DNA of 64,000 bases from Haliclona indistincta (GCA_964017065.1 OZ024784.1:16473152-16537151), one strand, 5' to 3'; positions 32,315 through 45,700 are shown, numbered from the stretch's first letter. Program-made: numbers and translations. Notes: generated by a model from the letters alone, not told the origin.

Positions 32315-35103
32315 CTACATAGGAGTGTTGCTTAAGAATCGCTCGAACATGTAGTAAGCTGACTTTGGTCGATACTGAGGAACCTACAACAGCAAAATAG
32401 CAATTATGGTAGCAGCACCATACATGTAGATCCACTCAAGTACCATGTGTCCAGATCCCTTGACAGTAACAAACTGAAAGCCATTGGTATCATACTCAGT
32501 CACATAGCCAGCAACCTGCAGGTGGAAACACATTAAACAATTTATCAGCATAATAATATTAAGCACTGACCTGATCATCAACCATCCATGGTCTCCAGCC
32601 ACTCTTTACCTCGAACCCTAAACCAGATGTCCATGCCTATTGATAGAAGGACATACAATTAGTGTAATGAGCTGCTACTATCTAATTCACCTCATTTCCA
32701 TTGTAAGGAACGCAACCATCTACGTCGCCATTGTATATTAGTGTTCGGTACTGCTTGCTATAGAGAGAGAGTGACCATAGTATTACCTTATGCTATGTGG
32801 ACTCACATCAGTGATGGATACTGAGGGAGCAGTGATGATACAGTGCTGTGATAGTCGATCCTTGATGTACACATGTGCCAATTACCAATCTTTGATATCG
32901 GCTCCACGTGAATAGCTTGTCGAACCTACAGCATATGTGTTTTGAAGCATATACCACACAGATCTAATCATCTCGTTGTTTTATGTCAAACCTCTAATTT
33001 GTGTTATAAAAGTGCTATATTTACTAAAGTTAATTACTGGTAAAACTGGCATATATTTTACACATAGATAACATGGATAGTTACATTATTGCATCTAATT
33101 AGAATATTTTGATTCGGAGGAAGTCCCAAATGACCAGAAGAAGCATCAATGCCTCAGCTATGTTGCATACATGTCATAGCTGGGTAGTAGATAGTAGCAG
33201 CTGAATATGTTTGTCTCAGTTGCAATTCAAACTATCAGATCTAGGACTCTGGAAGAAGGCTAAACCTTCTCATCTCTCATATACGCATCTGATTCAATGC
33301 CTCTCAGTGGCTGTTCAGTGGGGTGCATGCCTCTGTTTTGGGAACAACCTCCATCCCTTTCACTATTTGGTATATCATAAAAAACATTGACAACTAAAAT
33401 TTTCACTCACTAAAATATGCATTGAATTCACTCAATGCATTGACAAAACTGTATCAAAGCATAGACATGATCAAAGCATAATATGATAATAATACCTTTT
33501 CGTTGTCAAAAAACAGTCTTTCAATGTGATCATCAATGCAGTCTAGAGGTCCAACTGGAGGAAGATTAGCGTGTGCAGACTCAAGCAGGTCCCTCACTGG
33601 GTTGCTAAAGTGAAGGAAATGAACCATGGCATCTATTACGTTGGACTACTGTTCCTACCGTGCCCTCCAAACTGCTCCAACTTCACTGGTCATATTCATG
33701 AGACATTCGGTATATATATCATAAATGTTGACAGGACCAATTTTTGACCCCATAGTTTTAATTAAATTCATACACTCTCTAAAGATACACAGATACGTAA
33801 TACAACTTGACTAAATTGTTTTCTTACGGTTTCCCAGGGTCTGAAAAGTTGCAAGTTTGAATTATCTCGTTATAAAGTTCCTAAAACGCATGATTTCAGT
33901 ATGATGCATTATATCTAGTACATCACATACATCAGGAATGAGCCCATGGTGACCATAGAAGTCTACGTGGATTTTGAGACCTTCATTAGCTGAGCATCCT
34001 CCAGTGTCTTTTCCAGTGCATCCATTCCCAACCTGAGTGACGTGATTCAATAACCACTTATAATTATGCTATCATTACTCACAGCAAAGCCCTTCAAGTT
34101 GATGGGGTTGCCTGAAGCGCCTTTACCAATGGCAGTATTGTGTGCAGAAATAGCTGAAACTAGTGTTGGAACATATATACCAGCGTAAGACTCACCCCTA
34201 GACAAGGAGGTGAAACCAAAAGTCCACATGAATTACATGTACAAATAATAGAAAGTAAACATGTACACTTTGAGGGACTCACATGACATAAAAATCATTA
34301 TCCTGATATTCAGAAAATTTTTGGAACCAGTTGACTAGAAATTGGTAGTTATCTTGGGCCGCCAGTTCATCAGTGAAATGGTAGTCAGTGGCGGGATCAT
34401 TGGAATAAGAGAATCCAACACCAGCTGGAGACTCAACTGCATTAGGTATGGTAATATCATTAGTAAGTACATATGCATTAGTCCTCACGAAATATCACAT
34501 TGGAAATGTTGGTCCAAGACCACGGGTTGAGTTTGAGAGTAGGAAATCTGCCATCATCCGGCTGACTGCATTATAGACACAGAAAAATAGAAAGTAAATT
34601 GTACTAAGCTATGCACAACATGCCCATTCCATATGGTACTGTTATTGTATCGTAACTATCTTGAAACTATCACATTATATTATTCATTAGTGGTTACCTT
34701 CGATCAAAGTGGAGTGGACCTAATTCGTTAAAATATCCATCCATTGAACTACAACCAGGACCACCATTCTGTAAAAGCATATACACTGTAAACATAAAGA
34801 CATCAAATTTGATTACCAGCCAGAGAATAAGCGGGTCATTGGTAGGATTTTTCTTACTCTCCACCAACCTATAATTTATATAGAAAGTGTAGTTAATGCA
34901 TCGCTGTTTCGTCAGTTACGTACGAACCAGTAGTGTAGTGTTTTGCCGGTAGTAGCGTTTATCTCGACGTAACCGCTGTACTGCTTGGAGGGAAGCGGTC
35001 CGTCCCATCCCGGGAGACTGGTTACCTCGTCCGAATCGATAGCCGCCTCGCATTGACAGCCCAATGCCACGATCAGCAATAAGACCACGAAAACCTTCAA
35101 CAT
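32315..35103 (-). CDS. Secreted/lysosomal serine carboxypeptidase (peptidase family S10)
   Basis: Removes C-terminal residues from peptides, probably in lysosomes or outside the cell. About 12 small exons on the minus strand. The start [18 protein letters not shown] is a clear signal peptide; an in-frame ATG at 35172 would add 23 residues and is less likely. Motifs in order: [30 protein letters not shown] (oxyanion region), [22 protein letters not shown] (nucleophile Ser), [38 protein letters not shown] (catalytic Asp) and [13 protein letters not shown] (catalytic His), ending RFLSNTPM. The triad is complete. The sequence is nearer to the plant-type S10 group ([15 protein letters not shown]) than to cathepsin A. 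Confidence 0.9.
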
Positions 35104-35198
35104 TTTACTACCAACGCTCTGAATGAAATACGCGCACGAGATCGAGACTAAAGAGAGTATCATGTGACGCAAATAGCTAGCCCACGCAATCCTTCTAT

Positions 35199-35204
35199 CA
35201 CGTG
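35199..35204. promoter_or_regulatory. CACGTG E-box upstream of the carboxypeptidase
   Basis: Palindromic CACGTG 96 bp upstream of the carboxypeptidase ATG, within the 150-bp gap after the CEBPZ stop codon. Function is inferred. Confidence 0.35.
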
Positions 35205-35253
35205 GTTCTGCACAAAATACATTCTATGTGGAGTTATGAACTCAAGGTTGATG

Positions 35254-38200
35254 CTAATGTTTTGATTTTCTTTTCTGCCCTCGGGAGGCAAAATTTCTCT
35301 CACTCCCACCCTTCTTCTTTCTTGCTGAAGACTTCTTTGCAGTTCCTCTAACAGTTTTACCCTCTCTCCTGTCTCCCCTGCTTTTGTCCTTCCTTCTTCC
35401 TTCATGATAGTCAGATGACCGTCTTTCTTCCCACTCTCGTTGCTTCTCTCCTCGTCGAATCTCTTTAGCACTCTTATCCTTTGAACCGCCAAAATCGTCT
35501 AAAAGATGAGCAAACTAGAGAGAACAGCAATGAAGGATACAGCAGTTCATGTACCGCACCTCATCAGCTGAAGCAAACATTGACATGGTCTTGTTGTTGC
35601 TACAGAGATTTACAATAACACAAGAAACAAGTAGTTTTACCCAACCTGGCAGCCATCTTAGATTCTTGGGATGAAGCACTTTTCGATTTCTTTGCTTTAC
35701 TAGGCATCGTTTCCTCCTCTTCATCTTCCTCTGAGGTCATGTTTTCCAGCAGTAATCTCTCCAGTTCTGCTTCACTATACTCTCCCTTCTTGTTGCGTTT
35801 TCCTGATTTGTCCATCTCCTCTCCTATATCACTGAAATCTGACTCGTCCATATCACTATAGCTGAAGGCATCAGATGCTGAAAATGAAAACATCAGTGAC
35901 AAAACAAACTCGAGATGTAATAGTTACCCTCTTGGTCACTTTCTGCAGTTTTTGTCTTCTGTGAATTTGACTGTCTCTTAATTTTAGCCTGCTTCTGTAG
36001 CTCACTGTTGATATTATACAGTTGAATTAAAGAAGCATGTAGCGTATAGTATCAATACTTCTAACCTTGCAAAGTCTACATCGTCATCAACTAAAGAAAA
36101 ATAAACAGTTATTCAAAAATCAATAATATTATTGTACCTTCATCAGGATGCTCTTCTTCCTCACTCTCCTCTTGTCCCTTGGTCTGTTTGTCATCTCTCT
36201 TGTCGTATTTGTGTCTGTGTATTTCGACGTCCTTCTTAAGAAAACTGAACAGGATGAAGTGGATGGAGAGTGGGGATAAAGAACCTTCTCACTTGTATAT
36301 GAACATCATGTCATGTCTGACTTTAGACTGGTCCATCTTCAACAGGTCAGCAGCACGAGCTGTTGGAAGATTTATAACTCACACAGTCTGTCTCACAACT
36401 CACTTGGTTTGCTGCCGCCAGTAGTAGAGATCAGAATTTGAGACACAGGCTGACGATGGAAGAGATAGCGCTGTAATAAAGTGATCATGATGGTGAGGGC
36501 TCACCTGCATGAGTGAGCCGCCGTGATCAGACTGTTTCTTTTTAGGATTCTTGTGCATTAGCTGATCCAGAAACCTGACATGTAAAAATATATTTTAAAA
36601 TTTTCGTCAGTGATTATTGCACCTAGCCTTGTATATCTCTATGCATGTACCATAAATATTGAAACCATGTGCGCACATTGTGTAATAGAAACGGTAAGTC
36701 CACTCTCAGATGTATTGTACGTGGTGACTGACCTGGTCATAGTAAAGTCTTGTAATGGGTCTCCTGTATACACCACACTATCACCCTACACACATGATAC
36801 AGTGAGTAATACACATTATGATACATTACATGACCAGAACTACCTTGGCTAGTTGATGAGCAAACACACGAACAGTAGGGTGGTAGTGAGCCATCAACTA
36901 ATACAAGAAAGGTGTCTCGATCTATGATGATCCCACAAGGGTGATAGCTGTACATACCTCTGTCAGCTCCCAGAGACACGTAGTCTCAGCCTTACAATAC
37001 AGTGGCTCTCTGGAGCTCAATTTGTAAGCAGTGACAGGCACATCAGCAGGGCTGCCCTCCACTGGTTCTTCCATCTCCTTCTCTTTCTCTCCCTCCTCTA
37101 CCACGTCATGAAACCGTTCTACCTCGTCATCTTGTTGGGACTGAAGGAGAAAGCTCCATAGCTGTGTCTTCTGCTTGAGCAGCTGCATGCAACAGATAAC
37201 AGGTACACCACATTATCGAGTCCATCATGCACACACCTCTGAGATCAGTACCAAGCATCCACAAACGAAAGGTGGTGAGTGGAAAGGGCAAATTTGCAGG
37301 ATACGCTTTAAGAATGCCTAAAAATGAGGTAAACCTTAAGTTTGAATGTGGATCATACAAACCTTTAATCTGTTCAATTCAGGATCGTTCTTCAATGACT
37401 TAAAGAGTACATTAAGAAACATAGCCTACAAGTGAAATAATTATAGCCAACACCTGCACACAAAGTGTCTACCTGTTGAGCGGAGTGAACAGCCAGCTGT
37501 GTGTCTAGGAGCTTCTGGTAGAGCGCTCTGTAGTAGCGAGCAGAGACAGCCTGTCTGCCCTCCATTACCTGATACAGCAGCAACAAGGACTGGATGCTGG
37601 TGGGCAGAGGACCGACATGAACCACTTTGAACAGAGAATCCAGCTGCTCGTCCAGTAATGGAACATCATCTATACCAAGCATGCATAACAGGTAAGACTA
37701 GGTAACAGTAGTATACCTTTGATGAATGGTAGGGCACGATTGATCCCGGTCAACAATGCTCCCAATATCTTAGCATCAAACTGCTTGTCCTTGGAGTAAA
37801 TCTGTCAAAGACATTATGGTTATGATCATGGGAGGACAGGACAATGAATTTTCTCACCTTGAAGAATGAGAAATATGTATTGACTAGTCTCAAGGCTAAT
37901 GGCTGATCTGTGGGTCCTATCACTACTTGGTTCAGAAAACAAATACTGTAGTACCTAAAATAGAGGAGACAGAAGATCAAACTTTTAGATGAAGCTTGCA
38001 CTCAACTGTGCTTTCTCGTTGAGATTTGGTCGATACAAGAGTGACTCCACCTCCTTGACAACAATCACCTTCATATTGACATGATGATTCACTGAGCAGT
38101 ACAAGGGAGTGTGATGTACAACGTATTTTTCAGTGCTTTTTAGCATACTCACATAACTTGAGTAAGAAAATAATGCACTTGGAGGCAATGCGTCGATTTG

Positions 38201-39781
38201 GATCACCTAATTTGTTGACCAGTTTATTCAGCAACAACTGGTGAAGCATAATGAAAATGATCCATTATCCACAACATCTGTGCACTCACCTGCTCTTGTT
38301 CTGGTTTCTGATATAGCAAATCGAACACAATCCCTGGAGAAAAACACCAAAATGACATTATGTCTTGCTTTCTACTAACCAAGTATCTTCTCTCTGATAT
38401 TAGACACTGGGTCATGAAGAAGTTGCTGGAAACAATACATGTACAATAATATTGTGCACCTTTATCAAGTATACCTGAAGGGTAGCTAGAAACTGGTCGT
38501 ATTTGACTTTCAACTGGTCTTCGTAGTACCAAAGTAACAGGTGGAGTAATGGGTTGCCCTGCTTGCCTACAAGCAGGTGCAATGGTTGCTGGAGAAATAA
38601 GGAGAGAAGGTGAAATTACACACAAGAGCATGCGCAAACTTGTCGAATGTGCTTGAGTTTCCTAGAGTCAGGTAGTAAGCAGTTTAACCACAGTTCCTTC
38701 AGTGTGTCTGGAGCAACGAGCATACACAGATCAGTGAGTGAAGGTCTACTGCATTTACCAATAGCTATCACACTTTCTCTCTTGCTCTTCTTAGCAGCCA
38801 TCGAGACCAATGAAGTCACAATTGAGAGAGCATGGATAGGAGACTCCTGTGTCAAATAAAAAAAATTCACTCACACCTCTTCCCTCTCTCCAACTCCCTC
38901 ACCTGAATAAGCAAAATCATGGACGCCATTTTGTCACTAAGTGTACCAGAGGATAGCATAGTCTTCAACCAGCCAATATCACGTCCCTTCTGTTTCCTTT
39001 GAACTGCAATACAGACCCAATTGAAAGATATCGAGAACATTTGTGCTCACTGGACTCATAAAGCTTCACTTCCTCTGCCATTAGCTGCTGACCAATGGAG
39101 TAGAGATGGTTGATCACTAGAGGAGCAACTGACATAGCTTTTGAAGAGGAGGATACAGTCTGAGAAAAATATCAATTTCTAAAAATAGAAGGCTCTATGT
39201 CACTCACCTGTTCGTACCATGGTACAGTCTCCTCCATGCCTACCAGTAACCTATCATGCTGCTCAGGCACAGTCATTGCTGACAGCTTGCTCTCCAAAAC
39301 AGTGACACTCATTTTTGCCACACCACTAGATACAGAAGCAGAAACAGGAGGACATTTCAAATCCACTTTCTCCTCATTTTCATTGTTGTTTTCCAAATCT
39401 GATTCCTCCTCATCTTCCTCGACCACTTGTGAAATGTTGTCTCTTATTCCGATTTTGTTGATGAACTTTTGAATCTGAGAAAGGGATGGTAGGTCAATTT
39501 GAGAGCGAACCTGTCTGCTTACCTCTCCAAGTGATACTTCTTCTCCATTCACATCACACTCCAACACATCAACTTCTTTGCTCCCTTCTTCATCCACTCC
39601 TTTTAGCAACTCTAGATCATCCTGCCGACAGATTTCACGCAAGCAACAGACTGATATACTAACTCACCTCTGTACCTCCTAGAGCCTTCACCTCTTCTAC
39701 ATACAGCTGGTCACTCCACGGCTTGTCCTTGGACCTCTTGTGCTTCTGCTTCTTCGCCACCTTAGAGGACGCGGAGCTCAT
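35254..39781 (-). CDS. CEBPZ: CEBPZ / Noc1 (Mak21) ribosome-biogenesis protein
   Basis: Nucleolar CBF/Mak21-family protein; yeast Noc1 works with Noc2 in early 60S pre-ribosome maturation. It starts MSSASSKVAKKQKHKRSKDK, then an acidic stretch (EEDEEESDLENNNENEE). The helical-repeat core holds ESPIHALSIVTSLVSMA, GNPLLHLLLWYYEDQLK, KYDQFLATLQQL, GDPNRRIASK, HPAMKVIVVKEVESLLY, then the CBF block LLLLYQVMEGRQAVSARYYR, YHPTVRVFAHQLAKG and GDPLQDYTMTRFLDQLMHKN. After an acidic serine-rich stretch come MSMFASADEFAHLLDDFGGS and REWEERR, ending in a Lys/Arg-rich tail SKH. This order matches human CEBPZ. More than 20 short introns; not every border was fixed. The start codon is 74 bp from that of BPNT1 on the other strand. 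Confidence 0.92.
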
Positions 39782-39855
39782 TTTTAAACACGTGGAGTTG
39801 GGCGTGGTCTGATTAACATCAGACGCGACGAGCATCAAAATTTCGTGGAACCGGA
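39782..39855. promoter_or_regulatory. Bidirectional promoter CEBPZ/BPNT1, with CACGTG E-box
   Basis: 74 bp between divergent ATGs. CACGTG at 39789-39794 lies 7 bp from the CEBPZ ATG, as in the RRP36 promoter. Confidence 0.6.
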
Positions 39856-41143
39856 ATGTCTACCGCAGCTCGACCATTGATGTTACGACTGCTGTCAGCG
39901 TCTACATGCGCCGCCAATCGTGCTGGTGCGATCATCAGAGATGTACTAAAGAGCGGGAAGCTGGGAGTTGTTGAAAAGGTCGATCATTTTGACCTCGGCT
40001 CTGCGTGGGCGTATGGGCTCCATGCTGTAACACGTGTGAACATGATTCCTTGCTCCAGGGTTATGATGACCCACAGACTGAGGCAGACAGAAGAGCACAG
40101 CAATGCATCATGGCTACACTAAAATCTCGTTTCCCTTCACTGACTGTTATTGGAGAAGAAGAGGTACCGTACGTCCTCATGCATGCACTAGAAGCTTGTG
40201 TTCCTCCTTCCTCACATTTAGGATGTGACGCTTTCTGAGGAGGAGAAGACTAGGCTAGCTGTGGATGGAGAGTGCCAGGCAATCCTAGAGGAGCAATGCC
40301 CGCCTGAGTACAATGATGTGCGAGAGGAGGATGTAAGTATTTGATATCAGCAGATACTAGTGCTCTATGAACCTGATTGTGTGTGTTGTCACAGTTGATG
40401 GTGTGGGTGGATCCATTAGATGGAACTAAAGAGTTCACTGAAGGTACATTTTGCTTCTAATCATGTACTTAGAGCTATTTTGTTATGTTTTACACATCCA
40501 GGATTTCCGGAACATGTCACTGTGCTGGTTGGAGTATCATTGAAGGGCAAGGCAGTTGCTGGAGTCATCAACCAGCCATTCTGGGGTGAGGAGGGAAGAT
40601 CAGTGTGGGGACTGATTGGGCTTGGAGCACGAGGGTTCACCCCAGCCAGCTGTTCAGCTGAAGGAGAAGGCCTTGTGATCACTGTGACCCGTTCTCACAT
40701 GTCAAAACCTGTCCAGGACACACTGGATGTGCTCAAGCCGACCAAGGTAAGGGTTCCCTTGTTGTACCAACATGCACTATTGGGTTCTGTTATGTTTATT
40801 ATAGTCTAATCTGCACCTGTTGTCTCTATAATGTTTTCACCTACTGCAGCTGGTAAAGGCAGGAGGGTGCGGCAACAAGATCCTGAAGCTGCTAGAAGGT
40901 GAGGTGGATGCCTATGTCTACCCGAGTATTGGTACCAAGAAATGGGACAGTTGTTCTGGAGAAGCCATTGTCCACTCACTTGGTGGACGTCTCACAGACA
41001 TTCTGGGCAACGACCTGGAATACAAACCAGGTCGAGAGAACTACATGAACAAACGCGGCTTGCTGGTGACCATGAAGCACCATGACACCATTTTGGCAAA
41101 GATACCAGAACATGTTAGGGAGAAGTTCAGTGCTGCACAGTAG
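39856..41143 (+). CDS. BPNT1: 3'(2'),5'-bisphosphate nucleotidase 1
   Basis: Cytosolic Mg-dependent, lithium-sensitive phosphatase that converts PAP to AMP, relieving sulfotransferase inhibition. Exons 39856-39978, 40059-40163, 40222-40332, 40395-40443, 40502-40746 and 40850-41143 encode 308 residues, the same length as human BPNT1. Metal and substrate motifs of the inositol-monophosphatase fold: IGEEE, WVDPLDGTKEF and WDSCSGEAIVHSLGG. Other family blocks are GKLGVVEK, PQTEADRRAQQCI, AGVINQPF, TVTRSHM and GGCGNKILKLLEGEVDAYVYPS. All catalytic residues are present. Confidence 0.95.
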
Positions 41144-41332
41144 AAAATATTATCGTACAATGTAGAAGTACTATAGTTTATAATACTGGATGACTGTGTT
41201 GTCAGATGACTCTTATTCATTATTTTATTTTAAGACTCTGCCAGCAGTTGACTCTGAAATAGATTATATTGCTCTTCTATAGATGAATGTTGTAACTGAA
41301 AAAATTAATATAATGGTTGAAATTTACACAGT

Positions 41333-42618
41333 TTATGCAGTTCTCTCTATTACCTTCAGTTCGTTGTTTGTCTGTTCAAAACTGGACATTACACTGCTGA
41401 GCATTTGCTCATAGCTGTCCAACAGTTGCTGGAACTCGTGCTGTTTCCGCTGGCTCTCAGCTCCCTCCTCCTGTAGAGCAGCTATCCCCTCCCCAGTCAG
41501 CACTACAGGGCAAAATAGAGTTTACTCCGTATCTCTCTCTTGCTTGCATTTCTTGTGCTTACCATCTTTGCCTGACCCCTCCAATACCAATAGTAGTCTC
41601 TCCCTGCACAATAGTGGTAACTACATCACATTCATTTCACAGTACTCACTTGTCAATGTCAGCTTGGTCCAGCTTGGACTGCATTTTGCTCACCAGTTGT
41701 TGCTGTGTTGCACTAAAAGCTACAGTGCATTGAGGTTACAGGTGCTGCTGTGGTCGTTTGCTACATACCTGTTTTTGATTCAATTTCCTGTTCCAGCTTT
41801 TTCACTGTTTGCTAGACGCACACAAGAAGGGAACACTAATCTCATACTTGTGATTTTCCCCTACCTCAGTAGTTTCTAGTTGAGTCTTCACCTTGTCCAG
41901 GTCGTCATTGTGTTTGCCGGAGTTCTCCTTGCTGTCACTCTTCAACTGCCCAATGTCCTTCATGAGCATCTGGTTTTGTTTCTTGAGCTCAGTAAAACTT
42001 ATATTGCTAAGGAAAATAATGTGTGGTTGAACTGAGCAAGTCACATGTACAGTGAAGGAAATACCTTCTCAGAGCAGGTGGTATCTTCAGTGGTTGTACT
42101 TTAGCAGCTGTTGCTGTTCTTATTCCTCTCACTCTCCCTTGGGAGGCAGCAGGGCTGCTGGAGGTAGTGTTCATGGTAGAGATTTTAGGATGAGGTGGTG
42201 GCTTGTCCCTTCTTGAGACTGTAAGAGATGTCTTTCTAGCACCAGTATGACCTTGATCAGTCTGGTTAGTCCCGCCATTCTTCAGTGAAGCAGCCACGGC
42301 TCTACCTCCTGTTCTAGTCAATGACTTAGACTTGGGAGCGGATTCTTTACTCAACGTCTGAGCTAGAAAAGTCCGGCGACTAGTTGCTACTGGGCTCTTT
42401 GAGCGACCAACACTCCCAGGACTCTTGGTGCGAACTGGACGAGTCTTAGGAGGAATTCTTGAGCTGCTCGTCGTCCCACTGGCTGTTCCCGGCTTCCTGA
42501 GCGCTGGTTTCGTACGATCCATTGAAGAATGACTCCTCTCTGAGTTCAGAGAAGAAATCGAGGCGGAGCCTAGAGAAGAAGTCAGTGACGATCGCGGCGA
42601 CAATCTCGGCGACGACAT
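41333..42618 (-). CDS. Uncharacterised basic Ser/Thr/Pro-rich coiled-coil protein
   Basis: Exon 1 (42066-42618, donor at about 42065) encodes about 185 residues rich in Ser, Arg, Lys and Pro (RSKSPVATSRRTF, TSLTVSRRDKPPPHP), a basic disordered region like those of microtubule-binding proteins. Several short exons then encode heptad-type coiled coil: FTELKKQNQMLMKDIGQLKS, DDLDKVKTQLETTE, TVKKLEQEIESKT, QQLVSKMQSKLDQADIDKE, ALQEEGAESQRKQHEFQQLL, ending VIERTA (stop 41333-41335). No family is recognised. A cytoskeletal or centrosomal role is a guess from composition only. Head-to-head with glycogen phosphorylase. Confidence 0.65.
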
Positions 42619-42770
42619 TTTATTTATATAACTCGCCCTTCTGGTTTCATAACTTAACCCATTGTCTCATATAAAATAATTGCCAGGGTTTCACTCCTGC
42701 TGCTGTGTGCCTCAGGGTCAGTGCTGCCAATTTCCTTCTGCCAAGCTGCCCTCCACTATAGCTTTCAACA
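42619..42770. promoter_or_regulatory. Bidirectional promoter, coiled-coil gene / glycogen phosphorylase
   Basis: 152 bp between divergent ATGs. No CACGTG is present here, unlike the other short divergent promoters. Confidence 0.5.
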
Positions 42771-45700
42771 ATGGCGTCGGGACCAATGAGCCCTGGCTAT
42801 CGCAAAAAGCAGATCTCCATGCGCAATATCCCTCAGCTGGAGAATGTGGCAGAGGTGAAAGCAGCATTCAACCGCCATCTCCACTACACTGTAGTCAAAG
42901 ACCGTCATGTAGCTACTAAGCAAGACTTCTACGTCACAGCAGCTCACACAGTTCGTGACCGACTCGTAGGAAGGTGGATACGAACACAGCAACGTTACTA
43001 CGAGGTGGACCCTAAGGTAGGTGCACTAATTTGCTACACACGAGTCATAACTCGGAACTATAATTGTCACTAGCCTTGTTGGCTGATGATGCTTACTGAA
43101 GCCATTAGTCACAGAAGCTAGCAAGCTCTGACACCATTTAACTACTTAGATATGCTAAGATGTGTGTTGGAATATAAGGTGAAAGATGTGTTAAAATAAA
43201 TTTATGAGTTGGGTTGTAAGGTGAAAGATAAAATTAACTGTCAAAGTGCTTATCCATGTACCTAACAAAATTGCATAAACTGTTGATTTTCAGGTGACAT
43301 GTGTTTGTGATGCTATTGTGTATTGTAATGGTTTTGTGATTTGATTGGCTGGATTTGATTTTCTATTTTATGTCCAGCGTGTGTACTATCTGTCTATGGA
43401 GTTTCTGATTGGTCGTTCAATGTTGAACGCCATGGTCAATCTTGGTATGGACTCTGAGTGTGAAGAAGCTCTGACAGAGGTAAAACAATATTGTGTGTTT
43501 AAGGAAGAATGATTCAAGTGAGAGAGGAAACAGCTCTCTGGTGTTTGTATGGTATCATGCAGCCCTTGCGGAGCTCTTCTCCACCTACTCACTCACAGGA
43601 AGGAATCTAAAATTTTGCATGCCCCTAAAAACGCTACCAGCTATTACTAGTACTGCGGAAGAATGTACAGCCTAGTATTCTAGTCTATGTATAAACATGT
43701 ACGTGTATAAACTTTATCAAGACAATTATTATTATTGAAGACATTAGAATGATAGCAACACTATAGGTTTCATACTACTTTTTGGTTAGAAATTGGATTT
43801 GTGAAGTGTCTTGTAATTGTTTACTTTTGTGTGTGTGTTCACAGCTTGGTCTGGACATGGAGGAGCTGCAAGAACAGGAAGTGGATGCTGGACTGGGTAA
43901 TGGTGGTCTAGGCCGGCTTGCTGGTAAGCTTGTATACCGGTTCACTTCAATGATAACTTACTCTTCTATTTAGCTTGCTTTTTGGACTCCATGGCGACCA
44001 TAGGCCTACCAGCTTATGGCTATGGTATCAGATACGAATACGGAATCTTCACTCAGACTATAAAGGACGGTCACCAGGTATGTGTGATCATGCATCCATT
44101 ACTGCTTTACCTTCCTCTGTAGGTTGAAGTTCCTGATGAGTGGCTTCGGTTTGGTAACCCGTGGGAGATACCTCGTCCTGAGTATATGATTCCTGTTCAA
44201 TACTACGGTCGTGCTGAGGTGGATGGATGGAAGGGAACACAAATAGTGATGGCTATGCCTTATGACTATCCTGTCCCTGGCTACCAGAATGGCACTGTCA
44301 ACACGATGAGGCTGTGGTCAGCCAAATCTCCAAACAGCTTCGATCTGTCCTACTGTGAGTGAACGTGTATGATCACTTACACATTGAGCAGTCTCACAGC
44401 TATGTGTGCACCCAGTCTCACAGCTATGTGTGCACCCAGTCTCACAGCTATGTGTGCACCCAGTCTCATAATACTGTTATTCACTGTTTGTTGAATTTTG
44501 TATATTATCATTCATGATCTGTTGTACTCATTCCAACCTTCACCTTTGTACTACTAATTTCCTTATTCTCCTTTCCAACTCTCTCATGCTTCATGTGTTA
44601 CTCCAGTCAACCATGGTGATTATATTCAAGCTGTTATTGATCGTAATCTAGCTGAGAACATCACAAGGGTCTTGTACCCTAATGACAATGTGAGTAAAAC
44701 ACAATCTTCTGTTATATTTATTTTTTGTTTTTCCACAGGTGGCTGAAGGAAAGGAGCTTCGTTTGAAACAAGAATACTTCTTCTGTTCGGCATCTCTGCA
44801 GGACATAGTCCGTCGTTACAAGACCTACAAGTCTCGTGAAGGAGGAGAGAGGAGGACATCATTCAAAGAGTTCCCTGATAAGGTGATGTAAAACAGGATG
44901 TGTAAAACTGTGACAATATTGTGTGTTTGTAGGCAGCCATTCAGTTGAATGATACTCATCCGGCCCTTGCTGTTCCTGAGCTGATGCGTATCCTCATGGA
45001 CCTTGAGAAGCTTGGCTGGGATGAGGCCTGGTCCATCTGTACACGCACCTTTGCCTACACTAACCATACTCTGCTTCCTGAAGCACTGGAGAGGTGGCCA
45101 GTCCGCATACTGGACAACCTCTTGCCTCGTCACCTTCAGATCATTTATGAGATCAACTCCCGTCATCTCAAGGTACTTGGTGTAGCTAGTTGATGCTGTG
45201 ATGTGTAGCCTGTTGATGCTGTGGTGTGTAGCCAGTTGATGCTGTGGTGTGTAGCCAGTTGATGCTGTGGTGTGTAGCCAGTTGATGCTGTGGTGTGTAG
45301 CCAGTTGATGCTGTGGTGTGTAGCCAGTTGATGCTGTGGTGTGTAGCCAGTTGATGCTGTGGTGTGTAGCCAGTTGATGCTGTGGTGTGTAGCCAGTTGA
45401 TGCTGTGGTGTGTAGCCAGTTGATGCTGTGGTGTGTAGCCAGTTGATGCTGTGGTGTGTAGCCAGTTGATGCTGTGGTGTGTAGCTATTTGATGCTGTGT
45501 ACTATCATCATATTGCATAGAATGTCAAGCAGCACTGGCCGGATGATCTGGATCGCATGAGGAGAATGTCTATAGTTGAGGAAGAGCCTGAGAAGAGGAT
45601 TAACATGGCTTTTCTGGCTATCGTGGGCTCTCATGCTGTCAATGGAGTAGCAGCTATACACTCTGGACTGCTGCAGACTGGAATGTGAGAGAAATACTGA

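Noticed and set aside
45186..45518. 110-residue minus-strand frame with repeats such as [12 protein letters not shown]
   Set aside because: Lies wholly within the 23-bp intronic minisatellite; repeat translation only.
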